Source: Halochromatium glycolicum
GTDB lineage: Bacteria > Pseudomonadota > Gammaproteobacteria > Chromatiales > Chromatiaceae
Reading direction: 5' to 3'
Assembly: GCF_016584085.1 (NCBI RefSeq)
Contig: NZ_NRSJ01000012.1
Span: forward strand, 1 to 64,000
DNA: 64,000 bases
The position numbers and the translations under genes were made by a program. Below the pieces are notes generated by a model. The model ran no database searches. It worked only from the letters and a program-made list of their open reading frames with translations, and was not told the origin of the DNA. Below are positions 44,722 through 53,421 of the stretch, one piece after another. Within the stretch, counting starts at the first letter, position 1; every line of letters starts with the position of its first letter.

Positions 44722-45065
44722 CCTTTGGCTTGTCCGCGCGCATCCGGGACGATTTCATCCAGATATTCGAGCGCTATCCACAGATCGAGCGGGTGCTGAT
44801 CTTCGGCTCCCGGGCCAAGAGCAGCGCCAGACCCGGCTCGGACATCGATCTCGCGGTGTGCGCGCCGCAGATGACCGACCTGGAATTCGCCCAGCTCTGG
44901 AACGCGATCGACGACCTGCCGCTGGTGTTCAAGGTGGACCTGCTGCATTGGGACCGCCTCGCCAACGCACGGCTGAAGGACAAGATCCGACGGGAAGGCC
45001 ATCCGTTCTATGAACCGGCACCAGACCACAAGCATTTGGCCATCGGGGGCATCGCGCAAGACTGA
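44706..45065 (+). CDS. Minimal nucleotidyltransferase (HI0073/MNT-like)
   Basis: A 119-residue MNT-fold enzyme. The signature GSRAK...GSDIDLAV is intact, with G34-S35 and the two Asp at 46 and 48. Likely transfers nucleotides to its partner or an RNA. It overlaps the HI0074-like gene upstream; in characterised MNT-HEPN modules the transferase neutralises the HEPN partner. The order here (helical protein first) is that of the HI0074-HI0073 type. Confidence 0.88.
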   Translation: MEDPLTFGLSARIRDDFIQIFERYPQIERVLIFGSRAKSSARPGSDIDLAVCAPQMTDLEFAQLWNAIDDLPLVFKVDLLHWDRLANARLKDKIRREGHPFYEPAPDHKHLAIGGIAQD

Positions 45066-45138
45066 TCGCTCCCCCAGGCGGGCCCTGAGTCGGTATCCTC
45101 TTTGACCGCGCCTGAACGACGATCACCGGAGCCTCGCC

Positions 45139-47604
45139 ATGACCCAGCTCGCGCACGACCTCGCCAACGCCTTGAAGGCCGCCGAGCGCCCCGGCGACTT
45201 CTACGCAAGTGGTACGCTGGATATGCACCCGCTGCGGCTCGAGGCCGAGGGTGTCGGGCCGATCGCGCTGCCGCTGCTGCCGGGTCAGGCCGAGCGGCTC
45301 ATCGCTCAGGCCGAGCAGGCGCCCTGCGGCCGCGGCAGCGAGACGCTGGTCGATCCCGAGGTGCGTCGCACCTGGCAGCTCGATGCGGCCAGCGTCCAGA
45401 TCTGTGGCCGCCGTTGGGCCGAGGACCTGGGGCAGATCGTCCAGCAGGCGGCGGACGGGCTCGGTGTCTCCGGCGCGGTCGAGGCCGAGCTCTACAAGCT
45501 GCTGGTCTACGACACCGGCAGCTTCTTTGTGCCGCATCGCGACACCGAGAAGGCGCCGGGAATGTTCGCGACCATGGTGGTCGTGCTGCCCTCGCCCTTC
45601 ACCGGCGGCGAGCTGGTGATCCGCCACAAGGGGCACGAGGCGCGGCTCGACCTGCGCCGCGACGAGCCCTCCGAGGTCGCCTGGGCCGCCTTCTATGCCG
45701 ACTGCCGGCACGAGGTCCTGCCGATCGCCTCCGGGTATCGGCTCGCGCTGATCTACAACCTGATCCGACCACACGGCGAGCCGATCCCGCAGCCGCCCGA
45801 TCACGACAGCGTCTGCGCCGTCGTGACCGACCTGTTGCGCGCCTGGGGCCAGGGGCCGAACCAGCAGCAGCCGGATCAGGATGAGCCGAACAAGCTCGTG
45901 CTGCCGTTGGAGCATGCCTACAGCGAGGCCGAGCTCGGCTTCCAGACGCTCAAGGGCGCCGATGCCGCCGTCGCCGGGGTGGTCCGCGCCGCGGCCGAGG
46001 CCGCGGGCTGCGACCTCCATCTCGGGCTGGTCAGCGTCTACGAGTACGGGCTCGCCGAGCACACCGGGTACTACGGTGGTTGGGGCCGGCGCCGCGGCTG
46101 GCGCGATGACGACGCCGACGAGGAGTTCGAGATCATCGAGGCGACCGAGGAAGGCCGCGTCATCCGCCACTGGCGGCTGCCGGACGGCAGCGCGCCGGCG
46201 ATCGGCGAGCTCGACATCGACGACAACGAGCTCAGCCCGCCCGATGCCTTCGCCGGCTTCGACGACATCGAGCCCGATTTTCAGGAGGCCACCGGGAACG
46301 AAGGCGCGTCCTATGAGCGCTCCTATCAGTGCGCGGCGCTGGTGGTATGGCCGCGCAGCCATCGCGGCGCGGTGCTGGCCGCGGGCGGGCTCGGCGTCAG
46401 CATGCCTTACCTATCCGCATTGCTCGATCGCTGGCGGCAGGCCGCGGCCAGCGACCGGGATGCATTGCGCGAGGAGGCCCATGCACTGGCGCTCGCGATC
46501 CGCGATCACTGGCCGAACAAGGTATCGCGCCCCTGGTGGGCAAGCGGTCACGCGCAGGAAGGGGACTTGATCGCCGCGCTCGCCGAGATCGGGGATCATG
46601 CCGCTGCCGCCGAGTTCATCCTCGACCAGATTGCCGCCGGTACCTATGACGCGGCCGACAATGCGCAGCTCGTCAAGGTACTGGCCGAGTTATCGAAGGC
46701 GCAGGCCGCCGAGCTGCTCGGCGCCGTCATCAGCGGCAACGCGCTGGTCAAGCCGGCCGCCTGCGCCGACCTGCTCGCGCGTTACACGGCTCATCCCGGC
46801 CACGCTGGCGACGCCCTCCGCCCCGCGGCCGAGGCCCTGCTCGCGGCCCTGCCCGGCTCGGCCGCAACGCCGGCCGAGCTGCCGCCCGAACAGCGCTATC
46901 GGCACGAACCGCCCTCAGCGGCGCTGGTCGCCGATACGCTAACCGCATTGAGCCGCATCGACCCGGACCCAGCTGAGACAGCCCCAGCCGAGCCAGCACG
47001 GACCGAACGCGCACAGGCCGAACAAGTCCGGGTCGAAGAACAGCGGGCGGAAGAAGAACGGGCTCAACGAGAACACGCTGGACAAGGACTGGCCGAGCAG
47101 GCGCTGTCCCTGTTCCTGAAGGATCATGAGCGCTACCCGATAGATAGCGTCCTGCTGCCAGCGGCCTTGCATCTGGTGGAGCAGGATCGCCCCGGCGCAT
47201 CCGAGGCGCTCCCCAATGCTGACTCGGACGCCCCAGGCACCGCCGCCAACCGGCTCCGCAATGCCGTATTGCAGCACCTCGAGCAGCGCATCGCCGAGCC
47301 GCTGGCACCGCCGGCCGATTGGGAGCGCCCGGCGACGGTTCAATGCACCTGCACCGATTGCCGCAATCTGAACCGCTTCCTCGCTTCCCCGACGGAATCG
47401 ACCTGGCGCCTCAAGGCAGCTGAGCAGAGCCGTAGGCATGTGGAGCACAGCATCCAACGCAGCCAGTGCGATCTCGACTGCACGACCAACAAGCTTGGTC
47501 GGCCCTACACCCTCGTCTGTAAGAAGAACCAGGCCAGCTATGAGCGTCGGGTGCAGCAGCGCGAGAAGGATCTGGACGACCGGGCTCGATTGACCGGCCG
47601 CTGA
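45139..47604 (+). CDS. Large 2OG-Fe(II) oxygenase with C-terminal Cys cluster
   Basis: An 821-residue soluble protein. The N-terminal 210 residues form a prolyl-4-hydroxylase-like fold with H133, D135 (FVPHRDTEKA), the distal H191 (CRHEVLP) and the 2-oxoglutarate-binding R201 (YRLALIYNL). The middle (210-600) is a less conserved acidic/helical region (HTGYYGGWGRRRGWRDDDAD). The C-terminus has CTCTDCRNLNRFL and CDLDCTTNK, probably a zinc-binding unit. An Ala/Glu/Gln-rich coiled-coil segment near 610-650 links them. Free-standing gene after the MNT pair. Substrate unknown. Confidence 0.85.
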   Translation: MTQLAHDLANALKAAERPGDFYASGTLDMHPLRLEAEGVGPIALPLLPGQAERLIAQAEQAPCGRGSETLVDPEVRRTWQLDAASVQICGRRWAEDLGQIVQQAADGLGVSGAVEAELYKLLVYDTGSFFVPHRDTEKAPGMFATMVVVLPSPFTGGELVIRHKGHEARLDLRRDEPSEVAWAAFYADCRHEVLPIASGYRLALIYNLIRPHGEPIPQPPDHDSVCAVVTDLLRAWGQGPNQQQPDQDEPNKLVLPLEHAYSEAELGFQTLKGADAAVAGVVRAAAEAAGCDLHLGLVSVYEYGLAEHTGYYGGWGRRRGWRDDDADEEFEIIEATEEGRVIRHWRLPDGSAPAIGELDIDDNELSPPDAFAGFDDIEPDFQEATGNEGASYERSYQCAALVVWPRSHRGAVLAAGGLGVSMPYLSALLDRWRQAAASDRDALREEAHALALAIRDHWPNKVSRPWWASGHAQEGDLIAALAEIGDHAAAAEFILDQIAAGTYDAADNAQLVKVLAELSKAQAAELLGAVISGNALVKPAACADLLARYTAHPGHAGDALRPAAEALLAALPGSAATPAELPPEQRYRHEPPSAALVADTLTALSRIDPDPAETAPAEPARTERAQAEQVRVEEQRAEEERAQREHAGQGLAEQALSLFLKDHERYPIDSVLLPAALHLVEQDRPGASEALPNADSDAPGTAANRLRNAVLQHLEQRIAEPLAPPADWERPATVQCTCTDCRNLNRFLASPTESTWRLKAAEQSRRHVEHSIQRSQCDLDCTTNKLGRPYTLVCKKNQASYERRVQQREKDLDDRARLTGR

Positions 47605-47622
47605 TCCTCTTCAAGCAGCCGC

Positions 47623-47811
47623 TTAGCAACATTTCGCGGCCGAGCACAGCAGCCGTTGCACTAGACTGAGAACACAGCGCTCGTGGATCACTCGCCATCG
47701 GCAAGCTCCCGATTCTGATCGATCGACCTGCGCGGGTAGGGATTGCGTCACGTTGAGGCGCCTACAGATCGCGGCGATCTGGTCTCGCTTCTCGGCGATG
47801 GTCGCGTGCAT
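47623..47811 (-). pseudogene. Nucleotidyltransferase N-terminal fragment
   Basis: Reading from 47811: MHATIAEKRDQIAAICRRLN then VTQSLPAQ and a disordered-looking tail. The first 22 residues resemble the N-terminal helix of small MNT-type nucleotidyltransferases (IAALCRRHGV-RRLEVFGSAARG), but the GS...DxD active site never appears. A short broken fragment in the 228-base gap between two convergent genes. Confidence 0.35.
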
Positions 47812-47832
47812 CGGCTCGGTCTCTCGCCTGAG

Positions 47833-48705
47833 TCAACGCGGCGGACGCGGGAACAGCACCGGTGTGCGCGCCTTGTACTCGCGATAGGCCGGGTCATCGC
47901 CCCAGCGCTCCTCGGCGCTCGCCTCGAGCATCGGGATGCCGCTGATCCGGGTCAGCAGCAGATAGACGAACAGCGGCGAGATCAGGGTGAGGTACTGCCA
48001 GCCCGACAGGGCGGGCAGCGCGATCAGCGCGACGCCGGTCCAAAGGGTGATCTCGCCGAAATAGTTCGGATGGCGCGACCAGGCCCAGAGGCCGGAGCGG
48101 ATGAACTGTCCCTTGTTGGCCGGGTCCTTGCGGAATGCCTGCTTCTGCGCATCGGCGACTGCCTCGATTCCGAAGCCGACCACCCAGACCAAGAGGCCGA
48201 TCCAGCCGAGCAGCCCGAACGCCGGCGCGCTCGCGGCGGTCATCGCCGCCAGCGCCGCGGCCAGCGTCAGGAAGACCCAGAGCCCCTGCAGCGTCCAGGC
48301 CATCAGGAAGCGGGTGAACGACGGCTTGATGTCATCGAAGCGGCTATCGCGGCCGGCTTTGCGGACGCGGCGAAAGAGAAAGGTACCGAGGCGCAGCGCC
48401 CAGATCGCGACCAGCGCCGCCAGGATCAGTGAGCGCGGATCGAAGCGAGCGGCCAGCAGCAGGGTGCCGAGGGTGACCGTCAGATACGTCAGGCTGCCGG
48501 TGAGGTCGTACCAATGCTCGGTCTGCGCCCGATAGGACGGCACGAAGACCGCCCACTGGATCACGAACGCGACCATGCCGGCGAGCGCGAACAACGAGAG
48601 GCCGGCAACGGTGACGCCGCCTTGGCTGCCGGCCCAGGCCACCGCCGCGGCGACCAGCAGCGCCGCGACGATCGCGATCACGGATTCGAGGACTTGGTTC
48701 TTCAT
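47833..48705 (-). CDS. DUF1295 membrane protein (steroid reductase/ICMT-like)
   Basis: A 290-residue integral membrane protein with about seven hydrophobic spans. The C-terminal signature is WSRHPNYFGEITLWTGVAL and EERWGDDPAYREYKARTPVLFP, as in DUF1295 proteins related to steroid 5-alpha-reductases and isoprenylcysteine methyltransferases. The WSRHPNYFGE segment probably forms a nucleotide or lipid site. Substrate unknown. It is divergent from the GPH transporter across 114 bases. Confidence 0.88.
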   Translation of the reverse strand: MKNQVLESVIAIVAALLVAAAVAWAGSQGGVTVAGLSLFALAGMVAFVIQWAVFVPSYRAQTEHWYDLTGSLTYLTVTLGTLLLAARFDPRSLILAALVAIWALRLGTFLFRRVRKAGRDSRFDDIKPSFTRFLMAWTLQGLWVFLTLAAALAAMTAASAPAFGLLGWIGLLVWVVGFGIEAVADAQKQAFRKDPANKGQFIRSGLWAWSRHPNYFGEITLWTGVALIALPALSGWQYLTLISPLFVYLLLTRISGIPMLEASAEERWGDDPAYREYKARTPVLFPRPPR

Positions 48706-48819
48706 TCTTAGTTGCAGCCTGGGTCTGGATGGTTGTCCGGCAGCGGATGGCTACCACTTCGATCGCTAAGATCATGCCCACCGCCCCCGCAGTCAACCCG
48801 GTCGTCAGGATTCCTCCGC

Positions 48820-50166
48820 ATGTCATCAAGCCCCTCCCGATTGCCCGGCTCGCGGTTGCTGCGCTACTCGCTGCCCTCGCTGGTCACTTCGGTCGCCGCC
48901 CTGCCGATGGCGCTCTTCATCCCGGCCTTCTACGCCGACGAACTCGGCCTGCCGCTGGCCGCGGTCGGCGCCGCGATCGCGGCGTCCCGAATCTTCGATG
49001 TCGTGACCGATCCACTCATCGGCACCCTCAGCGATCGGCTGCCGACCCGCTGGGACCGCCGTAAGCCCTGGATGCTGCTGGGCACGCCGCTGTTCTTGGT
49101 CGCGATCTGGCAGGTCTTCGTGCCGGGCGACTCGGCGACGATCGGCGGGCTGCTGCTGTGGGCGGCCCTGCTCTATCTCGGGTTCACCCTGATCGACCTG
49201 CCGCACCGGGCCTGGGGTGCCGAGCTGTCGACCGACTACGACGAGCGTTCCCGGATCACCAGCATCCGCGAGGCCCTGTCGATGGCCGGCCAGGTCGCGC
49301 TGCTCGGCTTCCTCGTCGTGCTGACGATGCTCGGGCTCGAGGCCGGTGCCGAGCAGCTGCGCGGGATCGCCTGGCTGGTGCTGATCAGCCTGCCGCTGCT
49401 CGTCGCGATCGCGGTGCTGACCGTGCCCGAGGGGTCTCCCGGTGGCTTCGCCCATGCGCGCCGCGGTTGGCGGGCCGGCCTGCGCATCCTGCTGCGCAAT
49501 CCGGCGTTCGGACGCATGGTCGGCTGTGTGCTGCTGTTCGTCTCCGGCATCGCGATCCAGGGCACGCTGCATCGGATGGTGCTCGCCGATGTGATCGGCG
49601 ACGAATCGCTGTTCCCATTGATGCTGTTTATCGAGAATCTGGCCACACTGGCCGCGGTGCCGGCCTGGCTCTGGCTGTCGGTGCGCATCGGCAAGCATCA
49701 GGCGCTGATCGCCGCGGCGCTCTGGCTCGCGGCGCTGAGTCTGCCGCTGATGCTGCTGCGTGCAGGCGATGCGACCCTTTTGATCATCCTGATCGCGATC
49801 CGTGGTGCGAGCTTCGCGTCGATCCTGTTCCTCGCGAACTCGATCGCGGCCGACGTGATCGATGTCGACACCCTGGACTCCGGCGAGCAGCGCTCGGGCC
49901 TGTTCTTCGCCGTCTGGGGCATGACGACCAAGCTCGCGCTCGCCCTCGGCGTGCTGCTCGGGACCCTGCTGCCGGCGGCCGTCGGCTATGATCCCTCGAC
50001 GGATGCGACATCGGCAGAGATTCAAGCCCGGCTGATGCTGATCTACGGCGGCGTCCCGGCGCTGATGATGGCCGCCGGCGCCCTCTTCCTCCGGGGTTTC
50101 CCGGTCTCGCGGGAACGTCACGCCGAGGTGCGGGCTAAGTTATTGGAGCGCGAGGAGACCGGATAG
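48820..50166 (+). CDS. MFS transporter, GPH (MelB-like) family
   Basis: A 448-residue symporter of the glycoside-pentoside-hexuronide type: LVTSVAALPMALFIPAFYADEL, then SRIFDVVTDPLIGTLSDRLPTRWDRRKPWMLLGTPL, the diagnostic first loop, and IDLPHRAWGAELSTDYDERSRITSIRE. About twelve hydrophobic spans. The start opens MSSSPSRLPGSRLLRYSLPS. Sodium- or proton-coupled uptake is typical; the solute is not evident. The ribosome site is weak. Confidence 0.88.
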   Translation: MSSSPSRLPGSRLLRYSLPSLVTSVAALPMALFIPAFYADELGLPLAAVGAAIAASRIFDVVTDPLIGTLSDRLPTRWDRRKPWMLLGTPLFLVAIWQVFVPGDSATIGGLLLWAALLYLGFTLIDLPHRAWGAELSTDYDERSRITSIREALSMAGQVALLGFLVVLTMLGLEAGAEQLRGIAWLVLISLPLLVAIAVLTVPEGSPGGFAHARRGWRAGLRILLRNPAFGRMVGCVLLFVSGIAIQGTLHRMVLADVIGDESLFPLMLFIENLATLAAVPAWLWLSVRIGKHQALIAAALWLAALSLPLMLLRAGDATLLIILIAIRGASFASILFLANSIAADVIDVDTLDSGEQRSGLFFAVWGMTTKLALALGVLLGTLLPAAVGYDPSTDATSAEIQARLMLIYGGVPALMMAAGALFLRGFPVSRERHAEVRAKLLEREETG

Positions 50167-50272
50167 CGCCTGTGCAAGCGCGGTCGCCAGCGGCATCGCT
50201 GACAAATCACTGGCTCAGCCCTCGAAGCGGGACTAGACTGCGGTTGAAATCAGCCAACCCGGGACCGCCAAG

Positions 50273-51829
50273 ATGCGAAACCTGATCGTCTGCGCGGATG
50301 GAACCTGGAGCACCGCCGAGCAAGAGACCGACGGTCTCCCGCGGCCAACGAACGTGGTGCGACTCTATAGCGCGCTCGCGGACAAGGGGCCCGGCGACGA
50401 GCCGCAGCTGCGCTACTACCACCCGGGACTGGGTACCGACGGAGGGCTGCTGCGGCGGCTGGCCGGCGGTGCGCTCGGCATCGGCCTCGGCCGGAACGTG
50501 ATGAGCGCCTACCGCTGGCTCAGCGATGAATACGAGCCCGATGATCGCCTCTTCCTGTTCGGCTTCAGCCGCGGCGCCTACACCGTGCGCAGCCTCGCCG
50601 GCCTGATCACCCGCTGCGGGCTGATCGAGACGCAAGGGTTGAGCGACCATGATGCCTGGGCGGCGGTCGAGCGCGTCTACGAGCTAGGTTACCGGCAACG
50701 CCAGGACCCGGCAGCCTGGTCGCAGGGCCTCGCCTTTCATCATCGCGGCAATGGCATGCCGGCCGATGAGGTCCATTTCCTCGGTGTCTGGGATACGGTC
50801 GGCGCGCTCGGCATCCCGGACAACTATGGCGTGCTGAATCTCTTCGACGATGCCACCCGCTACCGCTTCCACGACACCGAGCTGAATCCGAATGTGCTGA
50901 ACGCCCGCCATGCACTGGCATTGGACGAGCGCCGGGGCAGCTTCAGCCCCACCCTATGGAGCAATCTCGCGGGCCGCAGCAGCGTCCAGCAGCAGTGGTT
51001 CCCGGGTTGCCATGGCGATGTCGGCGGCGGCCACATCGAGACCGGTCTCTCCGATGGCGCGCTCGAGTGGATGCTCGACGAGGCCTCGGCGCTCGGACTG
51101 GCCCTGGTGCCCGATCTGACCGACCAACTCTCGCCCGATCCGCAGGGCCTGATGCATGACTCGCTGAATGGGTTCTGGCGGCGACTGTTCCATCAACCGC
51201 GGACGGTACCAGCGGTCGTCACTGCAGTCACTCCAGCCACTCAAGACATTTCGCTCCATCCGTCAGCGCTGACTCGCCAGCAGCGGCCACCCCTCACCCA
51301 GGCCCCCTACCGTCCGACTCGACTGCTCGGTGTCGACGACACCCAAACCCTGGATGTCTTCGCTGCCGAACGCTGGAACGATACCGGCCTCTATCTCGAA
51401 GCCGATGCGACCTATCGGTTCGAGGCAGACGGCGAATGGCTGGATGCAGCGATTCCCTGCAGCCCGGCCGGCGACTGCCAGCCGCGGCGATTCTGGGGCG
51501 GCCTTGCCCATCGGCTCGGCACCTGGGTCGGCAACGCCGAGCGGCGCTTCGCCCGGATGACCGGCAATCCGCGCGTGAACTTCATCGGCAGCCGGCGGAT
51601 CGAGACCGCACCCTGGTTCGCGCTGATCGGAGTCGTCGCAAACGGCCGGCTGCAGACGCAGCAAGACGGCTCGCCCCTACCGCATGAGACCCTTGTCATC
51701 GGTGCAGGGCTCGAGGCCTGGACACCAAGACAGGGCTCGGGCTACCTCTATTGCTTCGCCAACGATGCCTGGCGTTTCTACGGCAACAATCGAGGCCATG
51801 TGCGGCTGACCGTGACCCGCACCGGCTAA
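50273..51829 (+). CDS. DUF2235 (Tle1-like) hydrolase with lectin-like C-terminus
   Basis: A 518-residue protein. The N-terminal 300 residues are a DUF2235 alpha/beta hydrolase: MRNLIVCADGTWS, GFSRGAYTVRSLAGL (nucleophile S99), HFLGVWDTVGALGIP (D174) and FPGCHGDVGGGH (H247) give a full triad. The C-terminal part, after a linker near 330, has LYLEADATYRFEADGEW and FANDAWRFYGNNRG, resembling LecA/PA-IL-type lectin folds. Tle1-like enzymes are often secreted phospholipases; no VgrG or immunity gene adjoins. The ATG is preceded by weak GA-rich bases. Confidence 0.85.
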   Translation: MRNLIVCADGTWSTAEQETDGLPRPTNVVRLYSALADKGPGDEPQLRYYHPGLGTDGGLLRRLAGGALGIGLGRNVMSAYRWLSDEYEPDDRLFLFGFSRGAYTVRSLAGLITRCGLIETQGLSDHDAWAAVERVYELGYRQRQDPAAWSQGLAFHHRGNGMPADEVHFLGVWDTVGALGIPDNYGVLNLFDDATRYRFHDTELNPNVLNARHALALDERRGSFSPTLWSNLAGRSSVQQQWFPGCHGDVGGGHIETGLSDGALEWMLDEASALGLALVPDLTDQLSPDPQGLMHDSLNGFWRRLFHQPRTVPAVVTAVTPATQDISLHPSALTRQQRPPLTQAPYRPTRLLGVDDTQTLDVFAAERWNDTGLYLEADATYRFEADGEWLDAAIPCSPAGDCQPRRFWGGLAHRLGTWVGNAERRFARMTGNPRVNFIGSRRIETAPWFALIGVVANGRLQTQQDGSPLPHETLVIGAGLEAWTPRQGSGYLYCFANDAWRFYGNNRGHVRLTVTRTG

Positions 51830-52281
51830 GAGGCGGTACCGCAGCGCCTGAACAAGCTGCCCAAGCTGCCCAAGCTGCGAAGATGGTGCATCTGCCGCAC
51901 CGGCGGGGCATTTGCCCCGCCTGCCCCTCTACGCTCGCTTGAAGCTGATGGCACGCTGCCACCCGGTACGGTAACCCCTCGAGCATTCAGGGTAAGAGGC
52001 ATTCGGCCCGGCTCGACAGCCGCTTGCGGTTCGCCCCCCTCCACCGCTTACTGTGAATGACGCGAACCTCATCGTTCGGGATGGCACTCCGATCGTAAAC
52101 GCTACCATGCAACAACGGCAGCAAGCGTTTCCCTCTTCGAGGTCGCACGCCGTCATGATCGTGAGGGAGAGACCAGTCCGAGAGGACGAAGACAGCGGGC
52201 CCCGCTCGAGCGGCTGCACGGGACAAGGTACAGGCTTTGCTTACGAAGCGGGTCGTGAGCACCCCGATTCTTCTCCGACCG
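51830..52281. other. Intergenic region between DUF2235 gene and second RND operon
   Basis: About 450 bases without a clear gene. Directly after the DUF2235 stop comes AAGCTGCCC repeated twice with a third near-copy. GGCGGGGC-ATTT-GCCCCGCC at 51902-51921 forms an 8-bp hairpin, without a T-run. ORFs between 52030 and 52230 on either strand do not resemble known proteins. The adaptor's true start may lie up to 45 bases into this gap. Confidence 0.5.
51902..51921 (+). terminator. Hairpin after DUF2235 gene
   Basis: Perfect 8-bp arms GGCGGGGC/GCCCCGCC with an ATTT loop, 73 bases after the stop. Only a weak pyrimidine tail follows, so termination is possible but not certain. Confidence 0.5.
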
Positions 52282-53421
52282 ATGCGTCCCTTGCGGCCAA
52301 CACCCTCTGCCTCCTTAGGGAAGGTCCAGCCTCGCACGGCCAAACCTTCCGCAGCGCGGCTTCGCGGGGCCGAACCCTGCGCGTCAGTGTTACGTCCTCC
52401 TGGACCGACGCTGCTGCTCGCAGCCCTGGTCGCGCTATTCGTCACGGCGACGGCCGCAACAGCGGATGCGAATGCAAGCGCCGAGAGCGAGACCGGCACT
52501 GATGCCGGCTCCGGCGGCACCGGCCATCCGCCAGAGTATGTCGTCGAGGCGGAAACCGTTTCCGTCACCCGGGTCGTGCATGCCGAGGTGCGACCCGTGG
52601 AGCGCCCCGAGGCCCGCGCGCGCATCGCCGGGCTGCTGCGCGATCTGGCTGTCGACGAGGGCGATGCGGTCGCGGATGGCGAGATCATCGCGCGCGTCGA
52701 GCCGCCGAAGCTCGAGGCCCGCATCCAGACGGCCAAGGCCGAGCGCGCCCGAGCCGAGGCCCGTCAGCGCCGCACCGCTCAAGCCCTGGCCCGCGCCGAG
52801 GAGCTCCATGCCGACGACGTGATGAGTCAGGCCGATCTCGATGATGCCCGCGAGGCGGCCACTGCGGCCAGCAACGCGGTGGAAGCCGCCGCATCCGAGG
52901 TCGACACCCTGCTCGCGCGTCGCGAGCGCGGCGAGGTCCCGGCACCGGCCAAGGGCTGGATCATCGAGGTGCTGCCAGCCAACGGCAGTCCAATGCAGCC
53001 CGGCGGCCTGGTCGCGCGCATCGCCGCCGCGCCGGCGGTGATCCGCGTCGCCGTCCCCGAGCGCCACCTGGGCCGGCTTCAGGATGCGACGGCGCTGACC
53101 CTCGAGACGGCCTCGGGTCTGCTGGAGGCCGAGCTCCTGCAGCTCTATCCGGATGTGCGCCAAGGCCGGGTCGAGGCCGACCTGCGCCTGCCAACAGGCC
53201 AACCGGCGCTGCCGGTCGGGCGCCGGGTCGCGGTCAGGCTCGCCTTGGATCAGGTCGAGCGGCTACTCGTGCCCGAGCGGCTGACCACCGAGCGCCACGG
53301 CCTGACCTTCGTCTACCGCGCCGAGGCTGGCTGCACCCTGATCCAGCTGGGGGCGCGTCGGGGGGATCGGATCATCGTCCTCTCCGGGCTGCGCGCCGGC
53401 GACCGGCTGATCGCACCATGA
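52282..53421 (+). CDS. RND efflux periplasmic adaptor, second operon
   Basis: A membrane-fusion protein of about 379 residues. A signal peptide (GPTLLLAALVALFVTATAATADA) precedes a lipoyl/barrel layout: ARIAGLLRDLAVDEGDAVADGE, a helical hairpin (KAERARAEARQRRTAQALARAEEL), RVPAPAKGWIIEVLPANG-like, and a beta-barrel with VRVAVPERHLGRLQD-like text. The start is uncertain: a TTG at 52237 has AAGGT upstream, this ATG has none, and a GTG at 52387 gives the neatest signal. The stop overlaps the permease ATG by four bases (ATGA). Confidence 0.78.
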   Translation: MRPLRPTPSASLGKVQPRTAKPSAARLRGAEPCASVLRPPGPTLLLAALVALFVTATAATADANASAESETGTDAGSGGTGHPPEYVVEAETVSVTRVVHAEVRPVERPEARARIAGLLRDLAVDEGDAVADGEIIARVEPPKLEARIQTAKAERARAEARQRRTAQALARAEELHADDVMSQADLDDAREAATAASNAVEAAASEVDTLLARRERGEVPAPAKGWIIEVLPANGSPMQPGGLVARIAAAPAVIRVAVPERHLGRLQDATALTLETASGLLEAELLQLYPDVRQGRVEADLRLPTGQPALPVGRRVAVRLALDQVERLLVPERLTTERHGLTFVYRAEAGCTLIQLGARRGDRIIVLSGLRAGDRLIAP

